Positions 30,587-40,622 of a DNA stretch of 48,469 nt are shown here, piece after piece (positions within the stretch are counted from its first letter, which is position 1; each line of letters begins with the position of its first letter). Below the pieces are notes generated by a model, which saw nothing but the letters and a program-made list of their open reading frames with translations, was not told the DNA's origin and did not search any database. This DNA comes from Cyanobacteria bacterium REEB459 (GTDB lineage Bacteria > Cyanobacteriota > Cyanobacteriia > Phormidesmidales > Phormidesmidaceae), in contig JAGWXD010000021.1 in NCBI GenBank assembly GCA_018970085.1, positions 1 to 48,469 on the forward strand. Reading direction: 5' to 3'. Position numbers and translations under genes: made by a program.

Positions 30587-30806
30587 CGGCGGTGCTCTCT
30601 AATTTAGAAGAAGACCTGCTAACAGTGTAAAGTTAACTCATCAGCCGGTCTCGGTAGGGGGGCTGAGGCCAGTAATTTAAGGGTGGAGGCCAGGCTTGAG
30701 GATCAGATACTTTGTAAAGAGACCGTAAGGGGGGCGTTAATTCTGCCAGCTTAGGCAAACATTTGGGTACAAAGAATGATATCCCTCCAGGAGCCGCGAC
30801 GCCAGT

Positions 30807-31388
30807 ATGATTCAGCTTAACCAACACCGGATGCCATCTCTAGGGCAGCCGCCCGTAGTGCCTGAGTTCTCTCCAGTTCAGCAGGTAGCCCTACTCAAGG
30901 GTGATATTCTGGTTGAGCCCGGGGTCAATGTCAAGGGTAGGGCAGCGGTAATCGCCCATATGTACGTGCCCCTCAGCCGGGCTCAAATCTGGCCTCAGGT
31001 AACCAGCTACCATCGCTGGCCCCAGTTTTTTCCCAATATCATTCACAGTGAGGTATTGGAAACGGTTAAGACCTCATCCCACCGCTATCGTCGTCTTTAC
31101 CAGGTGGGTCGTAAGGGGTTTATGGCCCTCAGTGCCCAGGTTGAGGTGTATCTAAAGGTGTTTGAGACTACCTGCGACCGGATTCAATTCCACCTTGAAA
31201 AAGGCACCTTTTCTCACTTTAGTGCCCACCTGGCCCTGCAAGACTTACACCAGGGTACCCTGCTCAGCTATTCCGTAGAAGCCGCCCCCACCCTACCCGT
31301 ACCCAGTTTTTTAATAGAACAGGCGATGAAATTGGATTTACCTGGCAATATGGGACAAATGCGCCAGGTACTCTGCCGGGAAGCCTAG
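30807..31388 (+). CDS. SRPBCC (START-like) family protein
   Basis: A 193-residue protein with the polyketide cyclase/START-like fold, seen in the segment VPLSRAQIWPQVTSYHRWPQ, which opens the helix-grip domain and its hydrophobic cavity, and later in QFHLEKGTFSHFSAH. The family binds small hydrophobic ligands such as quinones, lipids or pigments. No ligand or catalytic role is evident. The first 40 residues are polar and not part of the fold. No signal peptide is seen. It lies 180 bp ahead of kaiC on the same strand, with no sign of a shared function. Confidence 0.8.
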   Translation: MIQLNQHRMPSLGQPPVVPEFSPVQQVALLKGDILVEPGVNVKGRAAVIAHMYVPLSRAQIWPQVTSYHRWPQFFPNIIHSEVLETVKTSSHRYRRLYQVGRKGFMALSAQVEVYLKVFETTCDRIQFHLEKGTFSHFSAHLALQDLHQGTLLSYSVEAAPTLPVPSFLIEQAMKLDLPGNMGQMRQVLCREA

Positions 31389-31568
31389 CCTTTGCCCCCG
31401 GGTGGGTCACTGCTGGTTAGAATTAGCTGGGGCAGGCAGATGCAAACGGATTTAGCTTTGCTAGCCAATCTCAGCGATCGCTCCATCAGTTCAAGGTATG
31501 CTAAATGCTGAGTACCTGCTCGATTACGTTCAATGGCGCAGCCCTAGGCCCGATTTAACCCATAACCG
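31389..31568 (+). promoter_or_regulatory. Region upstream of kaiC
   Basis: About 180 bp between the START-like gene and kaiC must supply the kaiC promoter, because kaiB does not precede kaiC here. It contains a HIP1 octamer (near 31473) and AT-rich patches. No consensus -35/-10 pair or ribosome binding site is convincing. Confidence 0.4.
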
Positions 31569-33125
31569 ATGACTGATACTGCTTCCATCGATCGCCAATC
31601 CCCCGCCCAGCCCCTGGGTGTCCGCAAAATTCGCACCATGATTGAAGGGTTTGACGACATCAGTCATGGCGGCATTCCTGCTGGCCGTTCAACTCTGGTC
31701 AGCGGTACATCTGGCACCGGCAAAACTCTGTTTGCGGTGCAATTTATTTACAACGGTATTACCTACTTTGACGAGCCCGGGGTATTGGTTACCTTTGAGG
31801 AATCGCCCGAAGACATTATCCAGAACGCCTACAGCTTCGGCTGGGACCTGCAAAAACTGGTCAGCGAGAGCAAGTTATTTATTTTAGATGCCTCCCCCGA
31901 TCCTGAAGGTCAAGATGTGGTGGGCAATTTTGATCTATCGGCCCTGATTGAGCGAATTCAGTACGCTATTCGTAAGTACAAAGCTCGCCGGGTTTCCATC
32001 GACTCGGTTACCGCTGTTTTTCAGCAGTACGACGCCGCCTCTGTGGTGCGACGGGAAATCTTTCGGCTGGTGGCGCGGCTCAAGCAAATGGGGGTGACTA
32101 CGGTTATGACCACTGAGCGCCTGGATGAATACGGTCCGGTGGCCCGGTTTGGGGTAGAGGAATTTGTTTCTGACAACGTGGTCATCGTCCGTAACGCCCT
32201 GGAAGGAGAACGTCGCCGGCGCACCATTGAAATTCTTAAACTGCGAGGTACAACCCATATGAAAGGGGAGTATCCCTTCACCATTACCAACGAGGGTATT
32301 AATATCTTCCCCCTGGGGGCGATGCGGTTAACCCAGCGCTCCTCCAATGCTCGGGTTTCCTCCGGCGTTCCGACCCTGGACGAAATGTGTGGGGGCGGCT
32401 TCTTCAAGGATTCTATTATTCTGGCAACGGGGGCTACCGGTACCGGCAAAACCCTGTTGGTCAGTAAATTTTTGGTGGATGGCTGCAAAAGTGGAGAACG
32501 GGCGATTTTATTCGCCTACGAAGAGTCCCGGGCCCAGCTCTCCCGTAATGCCTACTCTTGGGGGATCGACTTTGAAGAGATGGAGCAGCAGGGGTTACTA
32601 AAAATTATCTGCGCCTATCCCGAGTCGGCTGGTCTAGAGGATCACCTGCAAATTATTAAGACCGAAATTTCTCAGTTCAAGCCCGCCCGCATGGCGATCG
32701 ACTCCCTATCGGCCCTGGATCGGGGGGTGAGTAATAACTCCTTCCGGCAATTTGTGATCGGGGTCACTGGGTTTGCCAAACAGGAGGAAATTACCGGATT
32801 TTTCACCAACACCACCGAGCAGTTTATGGGATTACACTCGATTACTGAGTCCCATATTTCCACCATTACAGATACGATCTTGATGCTGCAATACGTTGAG
32901 GTGCGAGGGGAAATGTCTCGCGCCATTAACGTATTTAAAATGCGGGGCTCCTGGCATGATAAGGGCATTCGGGAGTACACCATCAGCAGTCACGGCCCCG
33001 AAATTAAAGATTCCTTCCGCAATCTGGAGCGGATTATTAGCGGTTCTCCCACCCGTATTGCAGTAGACGAGAAGACCGAACTCTCCAGGATTGTCCAGGG
33101 GGTTCAGGGGGAGGATGACGACTAG
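31569..33125 (+). CDS. kaiC: Circadian clock ATPase/autokinase KaiC
   Basis: Core protein of the cyanobacterial clock: a double-domain RecA-like ATPase that forms hexamers and cycles through phosphorylation. Both P-loops are intact (GTSGTGKT in CI, GATGTGKT in CII). Both catalytic Glu pairs are present (TFEESPEDI and AYEESRAQL). The phosphorylation pair Ser431/Thr432 in SHISTITDT falls at the same positions as in Synechococcus elongatus. The C-terminal tail bound by KaiA is present (GSPTRIAVDEKTELSRIV). 518 residues. Unlike the canonical kaiABC order, kaiC here precedes kaiAB and is separated from them by a minus-strand gene ending 2 bp after it. Confidence 0.98.
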   Translation: MTDTASIDRQSPAQPLGVRKIRTMIEGFDDISHGGIPAGRSTLVSGTSGTGKTLFAVQFIYNGITYFDEPGVLVTFEESPEDIIQNAYSFGWDLQKLVSESKLFILDASPDPEGQDVVGNFDLSALIERIQYAIRKYKARRVSIDSVTAVFQQYDAASVVRREIFRLVARLKQMGVTTVMTTERLDEYGPVARFGVEEFVSDNVVIVRNALEGERRRRTIEILKLRGTTHMKGEYPFTITNEGINIFPLGAMRLTQRSSNARVSSGVPTLDEMCGGGFFKDSIILATGATGTGKTLLVSKFLVDGCKSGERAILFAYEESRAQLSRNAYSWGIDFEEMEQQGLLKIICAYPESAGLEDHLQIIKTEISQFKPARMAIDSLSALDRGVSNNSFRQFVIGVTGFAKQEEITGFFTNTTEQFMGLHSITESHISTITDTILMLQYVEVRGEMSRAINVFKMRGSWHDKGIREYTISSHGPEIKDSFRNLERIISGSPTRIAVDEKTELSRIVQGVQGEDDD

Positions 33126-33127
33126 TC

Positions 33128-35017
33128 TCATTGCCTGGGGCGCCAGGGAATACGCTGTAATAAGGTAGTGGCAATGGCTTCAGGGGACTGCCCCATCACC
33201 GCTGAAACATCCATCAGGCTCAGGGATGCAGGTGGCGGCTCTAAGGGGGGGCAGATGCAAACCAGCAAACTCTGGCTGAGCTCGGGCAACAGCAGTAGAC
33301 TCTGCCAGTCGGCGGCCACAAAGGCCTGGGTCAGTAGGATAGCGTCGGGCTGCCAGACTCGGCACAATAGGCTGGCCTGGGTTAAATCTTCGGCCCGCAG
33401 TAGCTGACAGTTATGGTACTGCAGTGCCTGTTGCCAGGGGTCGATCTGGGGTAGGGCATTCAGCAGTAGAAAGATTCGCTGCTGAGGCTGGGCCGGTGGG
33501 TAGCCCGGCTTCGTTAGGCTAAGCTCAACCAGGGTTGGAACCAGGCGCTGGTCTAGATCGGCCAGCGCCAGCAGAGTGGCCACCTCGGGCCCAGCCCCCA
33601 TGGGGGCTGGGCCAATCCAGATCAGGGCTGGGGTCGGTTTGGTTGGGTCGGTGCCATGGTTGGCCATGAGCTGGTCGGGGGGGGGCAGCGATTCGCCATG
33701 GTAGAGAATCGCTGCAGCAGATAATCGCTGTAGGTTTGACAGTTGGGTGGGCTCACCGCCCACCACCACCAGTCGATAGCAACTGGATTGCAGCAGGCTA
33801 TACACCTGATCGATAACGGCCTGGCTGTGACTAATTAACCCAATCAAAACCGTGGCTGGGGGACGAACCGGGGTAGGGGTGGCAGGCAGCAGTAGGGTAA
33901 GCCGATAACCATAGCGCGGAGAGCAAAAGCCCACCAGGTCTCCCCCCTGTCGCTGACAAAGCCGCCGGGCCAGGGCCAGGGGTAAACTGTCCAGGGGCTC
34001 CATGGGGGGTATAGCGCTCCTGGCCAAGTCAGGGCCATCACCGCCCGGATAACTGCCGCTGAGGGTCAGACCCAGCCAACAGCCCCAGGGCTCTATAGTC
34101 AGGGCTTGGGGTTGGGACTGTGCCTGGAGCAGATAGTCTAGGACGCCGTAGAGGCTTTGCTGTAAACAGCGGCGATCGGCCTGCAAGGGCGGCAGGTTTG
34201 TATTCAAGTCGCAGCTAAACTCGGCTATCCAGGCAGGGGTAGGGCCCTGGTCGTCTAGCCAGGTGCTATGGAATTGGCTAAGCAGGGTCTCGGCCAGGGT
34301 AGATGTATCGACCCTGGCCAGGGTCAGGGCAAATTGGTCAGACTCCAGATCGATCCAATCTACCCATTGATTGATCAGACGAATCAGTTGGCGAATAGCC
34401 CGTCGCATTAGATGGACGTAGCGGCTCTGGCGATCGCCCAAACTCCCAATTCGGGGATCAAGCAGCAGGGTGGATAATCCTAGTAGGGATGTCAGGGGTG
34501 TTTTAACACTATGGTTGAGCACCATTAGCCAGGTGTGGGCCTGGGCTGGCACTGGCACCCTGGAGCCCAGGGCCGATGAAGAGCCCATCGCCGGCATCGC
34601 CGCTGTTACCCAGAGCAGCAGTTCGGCCGCCTGAATCGCCCCCTGATAGCAGCCAGCCCCATCGACTAGTACCCAGGGGCCCTGGGGGTTGGCTTGCAGA
34701 TAGTCCCACAGGTCCGTCAGATTAGATGACGCCGGAATCATCACCACCGGCTGCAGCCAGGGCTGACAGGCCAGCAGTTGGGGACCCTGGGGGGGCGACT
34801 GGGGCAGCGAGTTTAGGTGACATTGGTGGTAAAAAGCCCACAGGGGCGCCAGGGCGATCGCGCCTAGGGGGGCATTGTACTGATCGACTACAACGAGGTA
34901 CTCACCCCCAGGGTAAGGGGCTTGGGCCAGCTGCCGGGCTACCGTAGCCAGATCGGCGGTGAGGGGAAAACTGGGGGGGTAGCTCAATAATTCTGGTGGC
35001 AGCATTCTGACGGTCAA
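33128..35017 (-). CDS. Degenerate histidine-kinase-like protein with CBS-like and receiver-like segments, embedded in the kai locus
   Basis: 629 residues. The N-terminus (about 10-140) looks like a CBS pair (FPLTADLATVARQL; EYLVVVDQYNAPLGAIAL). A HisKA-type helix follows, with His169 in LNHSVKTPLTSLLGL. The ATPase domain (about 270-378) is recognisable only by its ends (ADRRCLQQSLYGVLDYLL; LARRLCQRQGGDLVGF): the N-box Asn is replaced by Tyr295 and the DxGxG box is missing. Kinase activity is therefore doubtful. Two later segments (about 388-500 and 512-620) look like receivers without phosphorylatable Asp. CikA likewise ends in a pseudo-receiver that binds KaiB. Convergent with kaiC, divergent from kaiA. 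Confidence 0.75.
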   Translation of the reverse strand: MTVRMLPPELLSYPPSFPLTADLATVARQLAQAPYPGGEYLVVVDQYNAPLGAIALAPLWAFYHQCHLNSLPQSPPQGPQLLACQPWLQPVVMIPASSNLTDLWDYLQANPQGPWVLVDGAGCYQGAIQAAELLLWVTAAMPAMGSSSALGSRVPVPAQAHTWLMVLNHSVKTPLTSLLGLSTLLLDPRIGSLGDRQSRYVHLMRRAIRQLIRLINQWVDWIDLESDQFALTLARVDTSTLAETLLSQFHSTWLDDQGPTPAWIAEFSCDLNTNLPPLQADRRCLQQSLYGVLDYLLQAQSQPQALTIEPWGCWLGLTLSGSYPGGDGPDLARSAIPPMEPLDSLPLALARRLCQRQGGDLVGFCSPRYGYRLTLLLPATPTPVRPPATVLIGLISHSQAVIDQVYSLLQSSCYRLVVVGGEPTQLSNLQRLSAAAILYHGESLPPPDQLMANHGTDPTKPTPALIWIGPAPMGAGPEVATLLALADLDQRLVPTLVELSLTKPGYPPAQPQQRIFLLLNALPQIDPWQQALQYHNCQLLRAEDLTQASLLCRVWQPDAILLTQAFVAADWQSLLLLPELSQSLLVCICPPLEPPPASLSLMDVSAVMGQSPEAIATTLLQRIPWRPRQ

Positions 35018-35107
35018 CCCTTACAATTAATAAATGTGAATATATATCTAGTTAGCATTAGAGTTGTTGTCTCTAGTTTCTAGTTACGGGCTACCTGTTC
35101 CTGCCGT
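35018..35107. promoter_or_regulatory. Divergent promoter region of kaiA and the kinase-like gene
   Basis: Only about 90 bp separate the two start codons. The stretch 35026-35060 is AT-rich (TAATAAATGTGAATATATAT) and is the likely site of back-to-back promoters. No purine-rich ribosome binding site precedes kaiA. Confidence 0.5.
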
Positions 35108-35992
35108 TTGCGCCTGACTCCTACCTTGGTGACACCCCTACAGATATACTTGCTGGCTCAGTCGGAGGACATTATCACCCCCTGCCAGGGGGTTCTACCT
35201 CCAGAACGATACCTCCTGCACAGGGCAACCACCGTCGGGGATGGGTTACTGTGGTTGAGCGATCGCCGCCACCAGGTAGATTGTTTAATTCTGGAAGCTG
35301 CCATGGTAACTGAAAATCTTCAGAACCGGTTAACCGCCAATGGCGTCCTGGTTCCGGTGGTGTTGGTTACCGCCCACCCCAAAAAAGAGTTAAACCCAGA
35401 GAACCCTCCTCACCCCACCCTAGAAAATCTCAAGAATACCTACCACAGGGCCGTGGTGACGCTACCGGCCCACCAGCTTAGCCAGATAGAAGCGGCTATT
35501 CAACAGGCCATTGAAGAATTCCTGGGGCTATCGGCTGAAGCCTGTTTGTTGCCCACAGACCAGCTACCCATGCCTGACCTGCTCAAGACCCAACAGAACC
35601 GATTAACCGAAAAGCTAAAAGCTCGCCTCGGTTACCTGGGGGTTTATTACAAGCGCAATCCCGATCACTTTTTACGCCATATGAGTCAGTCTGACCGGGA
35701 AACCCTTTTGTGCCAGCTTAAGGCCGACTATCGAAAAATTATCTTAGGCTACTTCTCTAACGATGCCAAACTCAATCAAAATATTGATAGCTTTGTAAAC
35801 CAAGCTTTCATGGCGGATATTTCCGTCTCCCACATTGTCGAAATCCACATGGAACTCATGGATGAGTTTTCGAAGCAGCTTAAGCTGGAGAACCGCAGCG
35901 AAGAAATTTTGCTGGATTACCGGTTAACCCTGATTGATGTGATTGCTCACCTGTGTGAGATGTATCGGCGATCGATTCCCAGAGAATCTTAA
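35108..35992 (+). CDS. kaiA: Circadian clock protein KaiA
   Basis: Stimulates KaiC autophosphorylation. The N-terminal half is a pseudo-receiver (about 10-140). The C-terminal four-helix domain, which binds the KaiC tail and KaiB, is very well kept: [35 protein letters not shown] and [20 protein letters not shown]. The start is uncertain. TTG at 35108 gives 294 residues, while alignment to the 284-residue S. elongatus protein favours TTG at 35126 or GTG at 35129. None has a clear ribosome binding site. kaiB follows by 47 bp and they should be cotranscribed. Confidence 0.97.
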   Translation: MRLTPTLVTPLQIYLLAQSEDIITPCQGVLPPERYLLHRATTVGDGLLWLSDRRHQVDCLILEAAMVTENLQNRLTANGVLVPVVLVTAHPKKELNPENPPHPTLENLKNTYHRAVVTLPAHQLSQIEAAIQQAIEEFLGLSAEACLLPTDQLPMPDLLKTQQNRLTEKLKARLGYLGVYYKRNPDHFLRHMSQSDRETLLCQLKADYRKIILGYFSNDAKLNQNIDSFVNQAFMADISVSHIVEIHMELMDEFSKQLKLENRSEEILLDYRLTLIDVIAHLCEMYRRSIPRES

Positions 35993-36039
35993 GGCTACAA
36001 TCAACCCTGTGTACCTTTTTACTCCAGAGCATCTTTCCT

Positions 36040-36348
36040 ATGAGTGCGGTTAAGAAGACTTATATTCTCAAACTTTACGTAGCTGGCAATACCCCCAATT
36101 CCATCCGTGCCCTCAAAACCTTAAATAATATTCTAGAGGAGGAATTCCAGGGGGTTTACGCTCTCAAGGTAATCGACGTGCTAAAGAATCCCCAACTGGC
36201 CGAAGAAGATAAGATTCTGGCTACGCCAACCCTCTCTAAAATCTTGCCGCCACCTGTGCGTAAAATCATTGGAGATCTGTCCGATCGCGAGCGGGTATTA
36301 ATCGGGTTAGACCTGCTTTACGACGAATTGCGGGAAGACGATTCCTAG
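36040..36348 (+). CDS. kaiB: Circadian clock protein KaiB
   Basis: Thioredoxin-like fold-switching protein that binds KaiC late in the cycle, sequesters KaiA and displaces SasA. It is 102 residues, the same as in S. elongatus, and almost superimposable: [40 protein letters not shown] and [20 protein letters not shown], with the acidic tail. It lies 47 bp after kaiA. It is the last gene of the kai group here, whereas canonical clusters continue into kaiC. It converges on the Crp-family gene with 31 bp between stops. Confidence 0.98.
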   Translation: MSAVKKTYILKLYVAGNTPNSIRALKTLNNILEEEFQGVYALKVIDVLKNPQLAEEDKILATPTLSKILPPPVRKIIGDLSDRERVLIGLDLLYDELREDDS

Positions 36349-36379
36349 GCTTTTCCTGCTAGATCTCTCAGTTATTGGG

Positions 36380-37180
36380 TTACTTCAGAGGCCACCATGT
36401 GACCTTATCCCGGGTGGCGCCGTAGACTTCTTTTAAGCCTTCTGGATCAATTACCTGCACCTGGTCGGCGGTGGTGTGGTCGGTATTCTTATTAGCCTTC
36501 AGGTAGGCAGCCCTGGTCAAGCCCTTTAGCACCTGTTCTACAGTACGGTGATTCAGCTGGCAAGCTCGAGCAATCAGATCGATGGGCAAATCAAAGCTGT
36601 AGTCGGTTTTATTCCCCTTGGGTTGACTACCCAGGCTACGTTCCTGAAAAATTAGCGCCCGCAGCAGCGCTGCCACTGCCTGGGGCGGATAGGTACTACA
36701 GTTGAGCAGATGGTACTGAAATTTTTCCTGTAGTTCAAACAAAAGATTGTACCGCTGCTGAAACTCTGGCTGCTGGTTATAAAGGGTTTGGATAGTAGCC
36801 AGGGGTACCTTAATCACATCGGTCGTCTTGTAAGCCTCGACCAGACTGGGGAAGGCCCGCGCCGCCACACCAAAGCCAACAGGTAAGCTGCGTTCGCCAA
36901 AACATCCCCCCGGGTAAGTAATACCCATGACCCGATCTAGAGGGGTACTCCGCATGATTACCGGTCCCCCATCAATCACTACGTAGAGATAATCTAACCA
37001 GGTGCCTGGCCGAAAAGCAGTGTAGATAGGGCGGTTGGAGTAGAGCTTCTCGGTAACCAGCAGATCGGCATCGAGCCCAGCCCGCAGGTCTTCTTCTGAA
37101 AGACATCCAAACAAAAAGCTCTGCTGACATAAAACGGTAATAGGACCGGAGGAAAGGCTTTGCCCGCTACGCCGACTCAT
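36380..37180 (-). CDS. Crp/Fnr-family transcriptional regulator
   Basis: 266 residues. The first two-thirds form a cyclic-nucleotide-binding-like beta barrel (DYLYVVIDGGPVIMRS; PGGCFGERSLPVG), although the phosphate-binding cassette is not a clear cAMP type. The last third is a winged helix-turn-helix (LPIDLIARACQLNHRTVEQVLKGLTRAAYLKA). It probably regulates transcription in response to an unidentified signal. It is convergent with kaiB, but nothing shows a role in the clock. It lies 156 bp from ssb on the same strand. ATG start at 37180. Confidence 0.8.
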   Translation of the reverse strand: MSRRSGQSLSSGPITVLCQQSFLFGCLSEEDLRAGLDADLLVTEKLYSNRPIYTAFRPGTWLDYLYVVIDGGPVIMRSTPLDRVMGITYPGGCFGERSLPVGFGVAARAFPSLVEAYKTTDVIKVPLATIQTLYNQQPEFQQRYNLLFELQEKFQYHLLNCSTYPPQAVAALLRALIFQERSLGSQPKGNKTDYSFDLPIDLIARACQLNHRTVEQVLKGLTRAAYLKANKNTDHTTADQVQVIDPEGLKEVYGATRDKVTWWPLK

Positions 37181-37336
37181 GGAATTAAAGTCCTGGATTT
37201 AGAATCGATTCCATTTTGCCTTGAAAGTCAGACAAAAGGCACAAAGCATTTAAATGAATTTCACCAATCCTCGAAAAAATATTTTGAGCCCATCCCAATG
37301 CAGATGGCTCTGCTAAGGTTTACTCTTCAAGCTTGC

Positions 37337-37696
37337 TTAAAACTCCTCTTCGCCATAACCCCCGGAACCTTCGTTATCGCGGCGAGAGCCCAGCAGGTCT
37401 AATCGGTCTACCCGAATCACTGGCTTCGAACGCCCCGTTCCCGTCGCGCGATCCTGCCAGTATTCTAGCTTCAGGGACCCAGTAACGCCGATTAAGCTGC
37501 CCTTGTGAACATAGTTGGCAGCAATTTCTGCGGTTTTACCCCAAAGTTCCAGGTTAAACCAGTCCGGTTTATCATCTCGACTGGAGCGTCGTCGGACAGC
37601 CAGAGTCAGATTGCAAACGACACTGCCAGACTCGAAATATTTAACTTCGGGCTCCCCACCCACTCGCCCCACCAGGGTTACTACATTGACAGTCAT
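37337..37696 (-). CDS. ssb: Single-stranded DNA-binding protein
   Basis: OB-fold protein that coats single-stranded DNA in replication and repair. The N-terminus MTVNVVTLVGRVGGEPEVKY and the strand with WFNLELWGKTAEIAANYVHK are typical, as is GSLIGVTGSL. At 119 residues it is the short cyanobacterial form. The C-terminal tip is acidic and ends in Phe (GYGEEEF), standing in for the usual DDDIPF interaction tail. ATG start at 37696. Confidence 0.94.
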   Translation of the reverse strand: MTVNVVTLVGRVGGEPEVKYFESGSVVCNLTLAVRRRSSRDDKPDWFNLELWGKTAEIAANYVHKGSLIGVTGSLKLEYWQDRATGTGRSKPVIRVDRLDLLGSRRDNEGSGGYGEEEF

Positions 37697-39198
<1,502 letters not shown>

Positions 39199-39249
39199 TG
39201 ACCTGGCTGTTTAGCGTCAAAGGTTTTATAGAAATAGGTTTTTTCTGAT

Positions 39250-40059
39250 ATGTTTGCCCTGGGTCGATGGTGGACACAGTACGGATTTAAGGCAACCCTG
39301 GCGACTCTGGCTATCGCTGTGGCTCTATGGTCTCGTTCTACCCATGGGGCATTTTTTTACGAAGCCTATCACTGGCTAACCCGCCCACTTCAACCGGGCA
39401 TGAGTCGCGAGCAGCGCTTTGAAAATAGCTATATTTTAGAGCTGCAGCAGCGGCTAGTGGAGTTGGAAAGTCAGAATCGGGCTTTACAGGCCTCGGCTGG
39501 GTACCAACCGATCCTGCCGAGTAAGAGCCTGCGGGCGACGGTAATCGGGCGAGCCGCTGATCATTGGTGGCAGCATATCATTCTTAATCGCGGTAGTCAG
39601 GATGGGGTTAAACCTGGCTATGTCGTTACCGGGCTGGGGGGGTTGGTGGGTAGGGTGGTAGAGGTGTCTCCCCAGACCTCAAGGGTTTTGTTAGTTAGTG
39701 ACCTGACCAGTCGGATTGGGGCTCGCATTAGTCGCAGCCGGGTGATGGGGGTGGTACGGGGCCAGTCTAACCATCAATTGGTGATGGAATTTTTTGATAA
39801 GTTACCTGATGTTAAACCCGGAGATGTGGTGACGACCTCTGCCTACAGCCGCTTGTTTCCTGAAAATATTCCCCTCGGTCGGGTTGAGTCCATGACCAGT
39901 AATCAGGGTACGGCTCCAGAAGCGACGATTCAGCTTTCTGCCCCCCTGCCGATTTTAGAATGGGTGATCATTCAACCTTTTCAACCCTTGCCATCGATTG
40001 ATCTGCCCGAAGTGGCTCAGCCAGGGGTAGATGGTTCTTCCCGACCTCAGCAACCATGA
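39250..40059 (+). CDS. mreC: Rod-shape-determining protein MreC
   Basis: Bitopic inner-membrane protein that links MreB with periplasmic wall enzymes. An N-terminal membrane segment (about 15-30) is followed by a coiled coil (about 60-85, YILELQQRLVELESQNRALQ) and the beta-rich periplasmic domain (GRAADHWWQHIILNRGSQDG; VLLVSDLTSRIGARI; GDVVTTSAYSRLFPENIPLG). The order matches MreC. 269 residues. It starts 51 bp after mreB and its last four bases (ATGA, 40056-40059) overlap the mreD start, indicating translational coupling. Confidence 0.94.
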   Translation: MFALGRWWTQYGFKATLATLAIAVALWSRSTHGAFFYEAYHWLTRPLQPGMSREQRFENSYILELQQRLVELESQNRALQASAGYQPILPSKSLRATVIGRAADHWWQHIILNRGSQDGVKPGYVVTGLGGLVGRVVEVSPQTSRVLLVSDLTSRIGARISRSRVMGVVRGQSNHQLVMEFFDKLPDVKPGDVVTTSAYSRLFPENIPLGRVESMTSNQGTAPEATIQLSAPLPILEWVIIQPFQPLPSIDLPEVAQPGVDGSSRPQQP

Positions 40060-40622
40060 CATCAACTGCGCCATCTGCGCCCTTTTGGCGACGACCCTGG
40101 TTTACCAGTAGTTTGGTCACTGTGGTTTCGGCCTTACTTTGTCTATTGCTGTTACCGGCCCGTATTCCTGGATTTGAATTGTTGGGGGTGTCGCCCCACT
40201 GGGTGCTGATCTGGGTAGTAGCTTGGAGCGTTAAGCGAACCCTGTGGGAAGGGGCGATCGCTGGTTTGGTGATGGGTTTACTGCAGGACAGCATGACAGC
40301 CAATCATCCCACCCATAGCCTGGGCCTGATTGTGGTGGCGGTGCTGACGGCAAAGCTACAAAAGCAGCGATATATTCAAGAAGACCTGATTTCTGTAGCG
40401 TTGATTGTTTTTGCCATGGCAGTGGTGGCCGAAACGGTGCTGGCTCTTCAAATCACCCTAGACCAGCTATTCAATGCCCAGTCCCTTTACCCCATGGTGC
40501 CTAAAATTTGGTTCTACCACCAGCGAGTAGCCCTTAGTTCGGCCATTCTTAGTAGTGTGTGGGCTCCAGCCCTGTATTACCCCATGAATCGGTTGTGGCA
40601 GGTAACCTTAGCGAAGCCTTAG
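40056..40622 (+). CDS. mreD: Rod-shape-determining protein MreD
   Basis: Small polytopic membrane protein of the elongation complex. About five hydrophobic segments are seen over 188 residues, with the typical early VSPHWVLIWVVAWSVKRTLW and GAIAGLVMGLLQDSM. Its start overlaps the mreC stop (ATGA). Its 3' end overlaps that of the convergent HAD gene by 15 bp. MreD sequences vary a lot, so the assignment rests on membrane profile plus position after mreBC. Confidence 0.9.
   Translation: MTSTAPSAPFWRRPWFTSSLVTVVSALLCLLLLPARIPGFELLGVSPHWVLIWVVAWSVKRTLWEGAIAGLVMGLLQDSMTANHPTHSLGLIVVAVLTAKLQKQRYIQEDLISVALIVFAMAVVAETVLALQITLDQLFNAQSLYPMVPKIWFYHQRVALSSAILSSVWAPALYYPMNRLWQVTLAKP

Noticed and set aside
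30633-30827. 64-codon minus-strand frame before the START-like gene
   Set aside because: Proline-rich, overlaps the start of the plus-strand gene, with no recognisable protein features.
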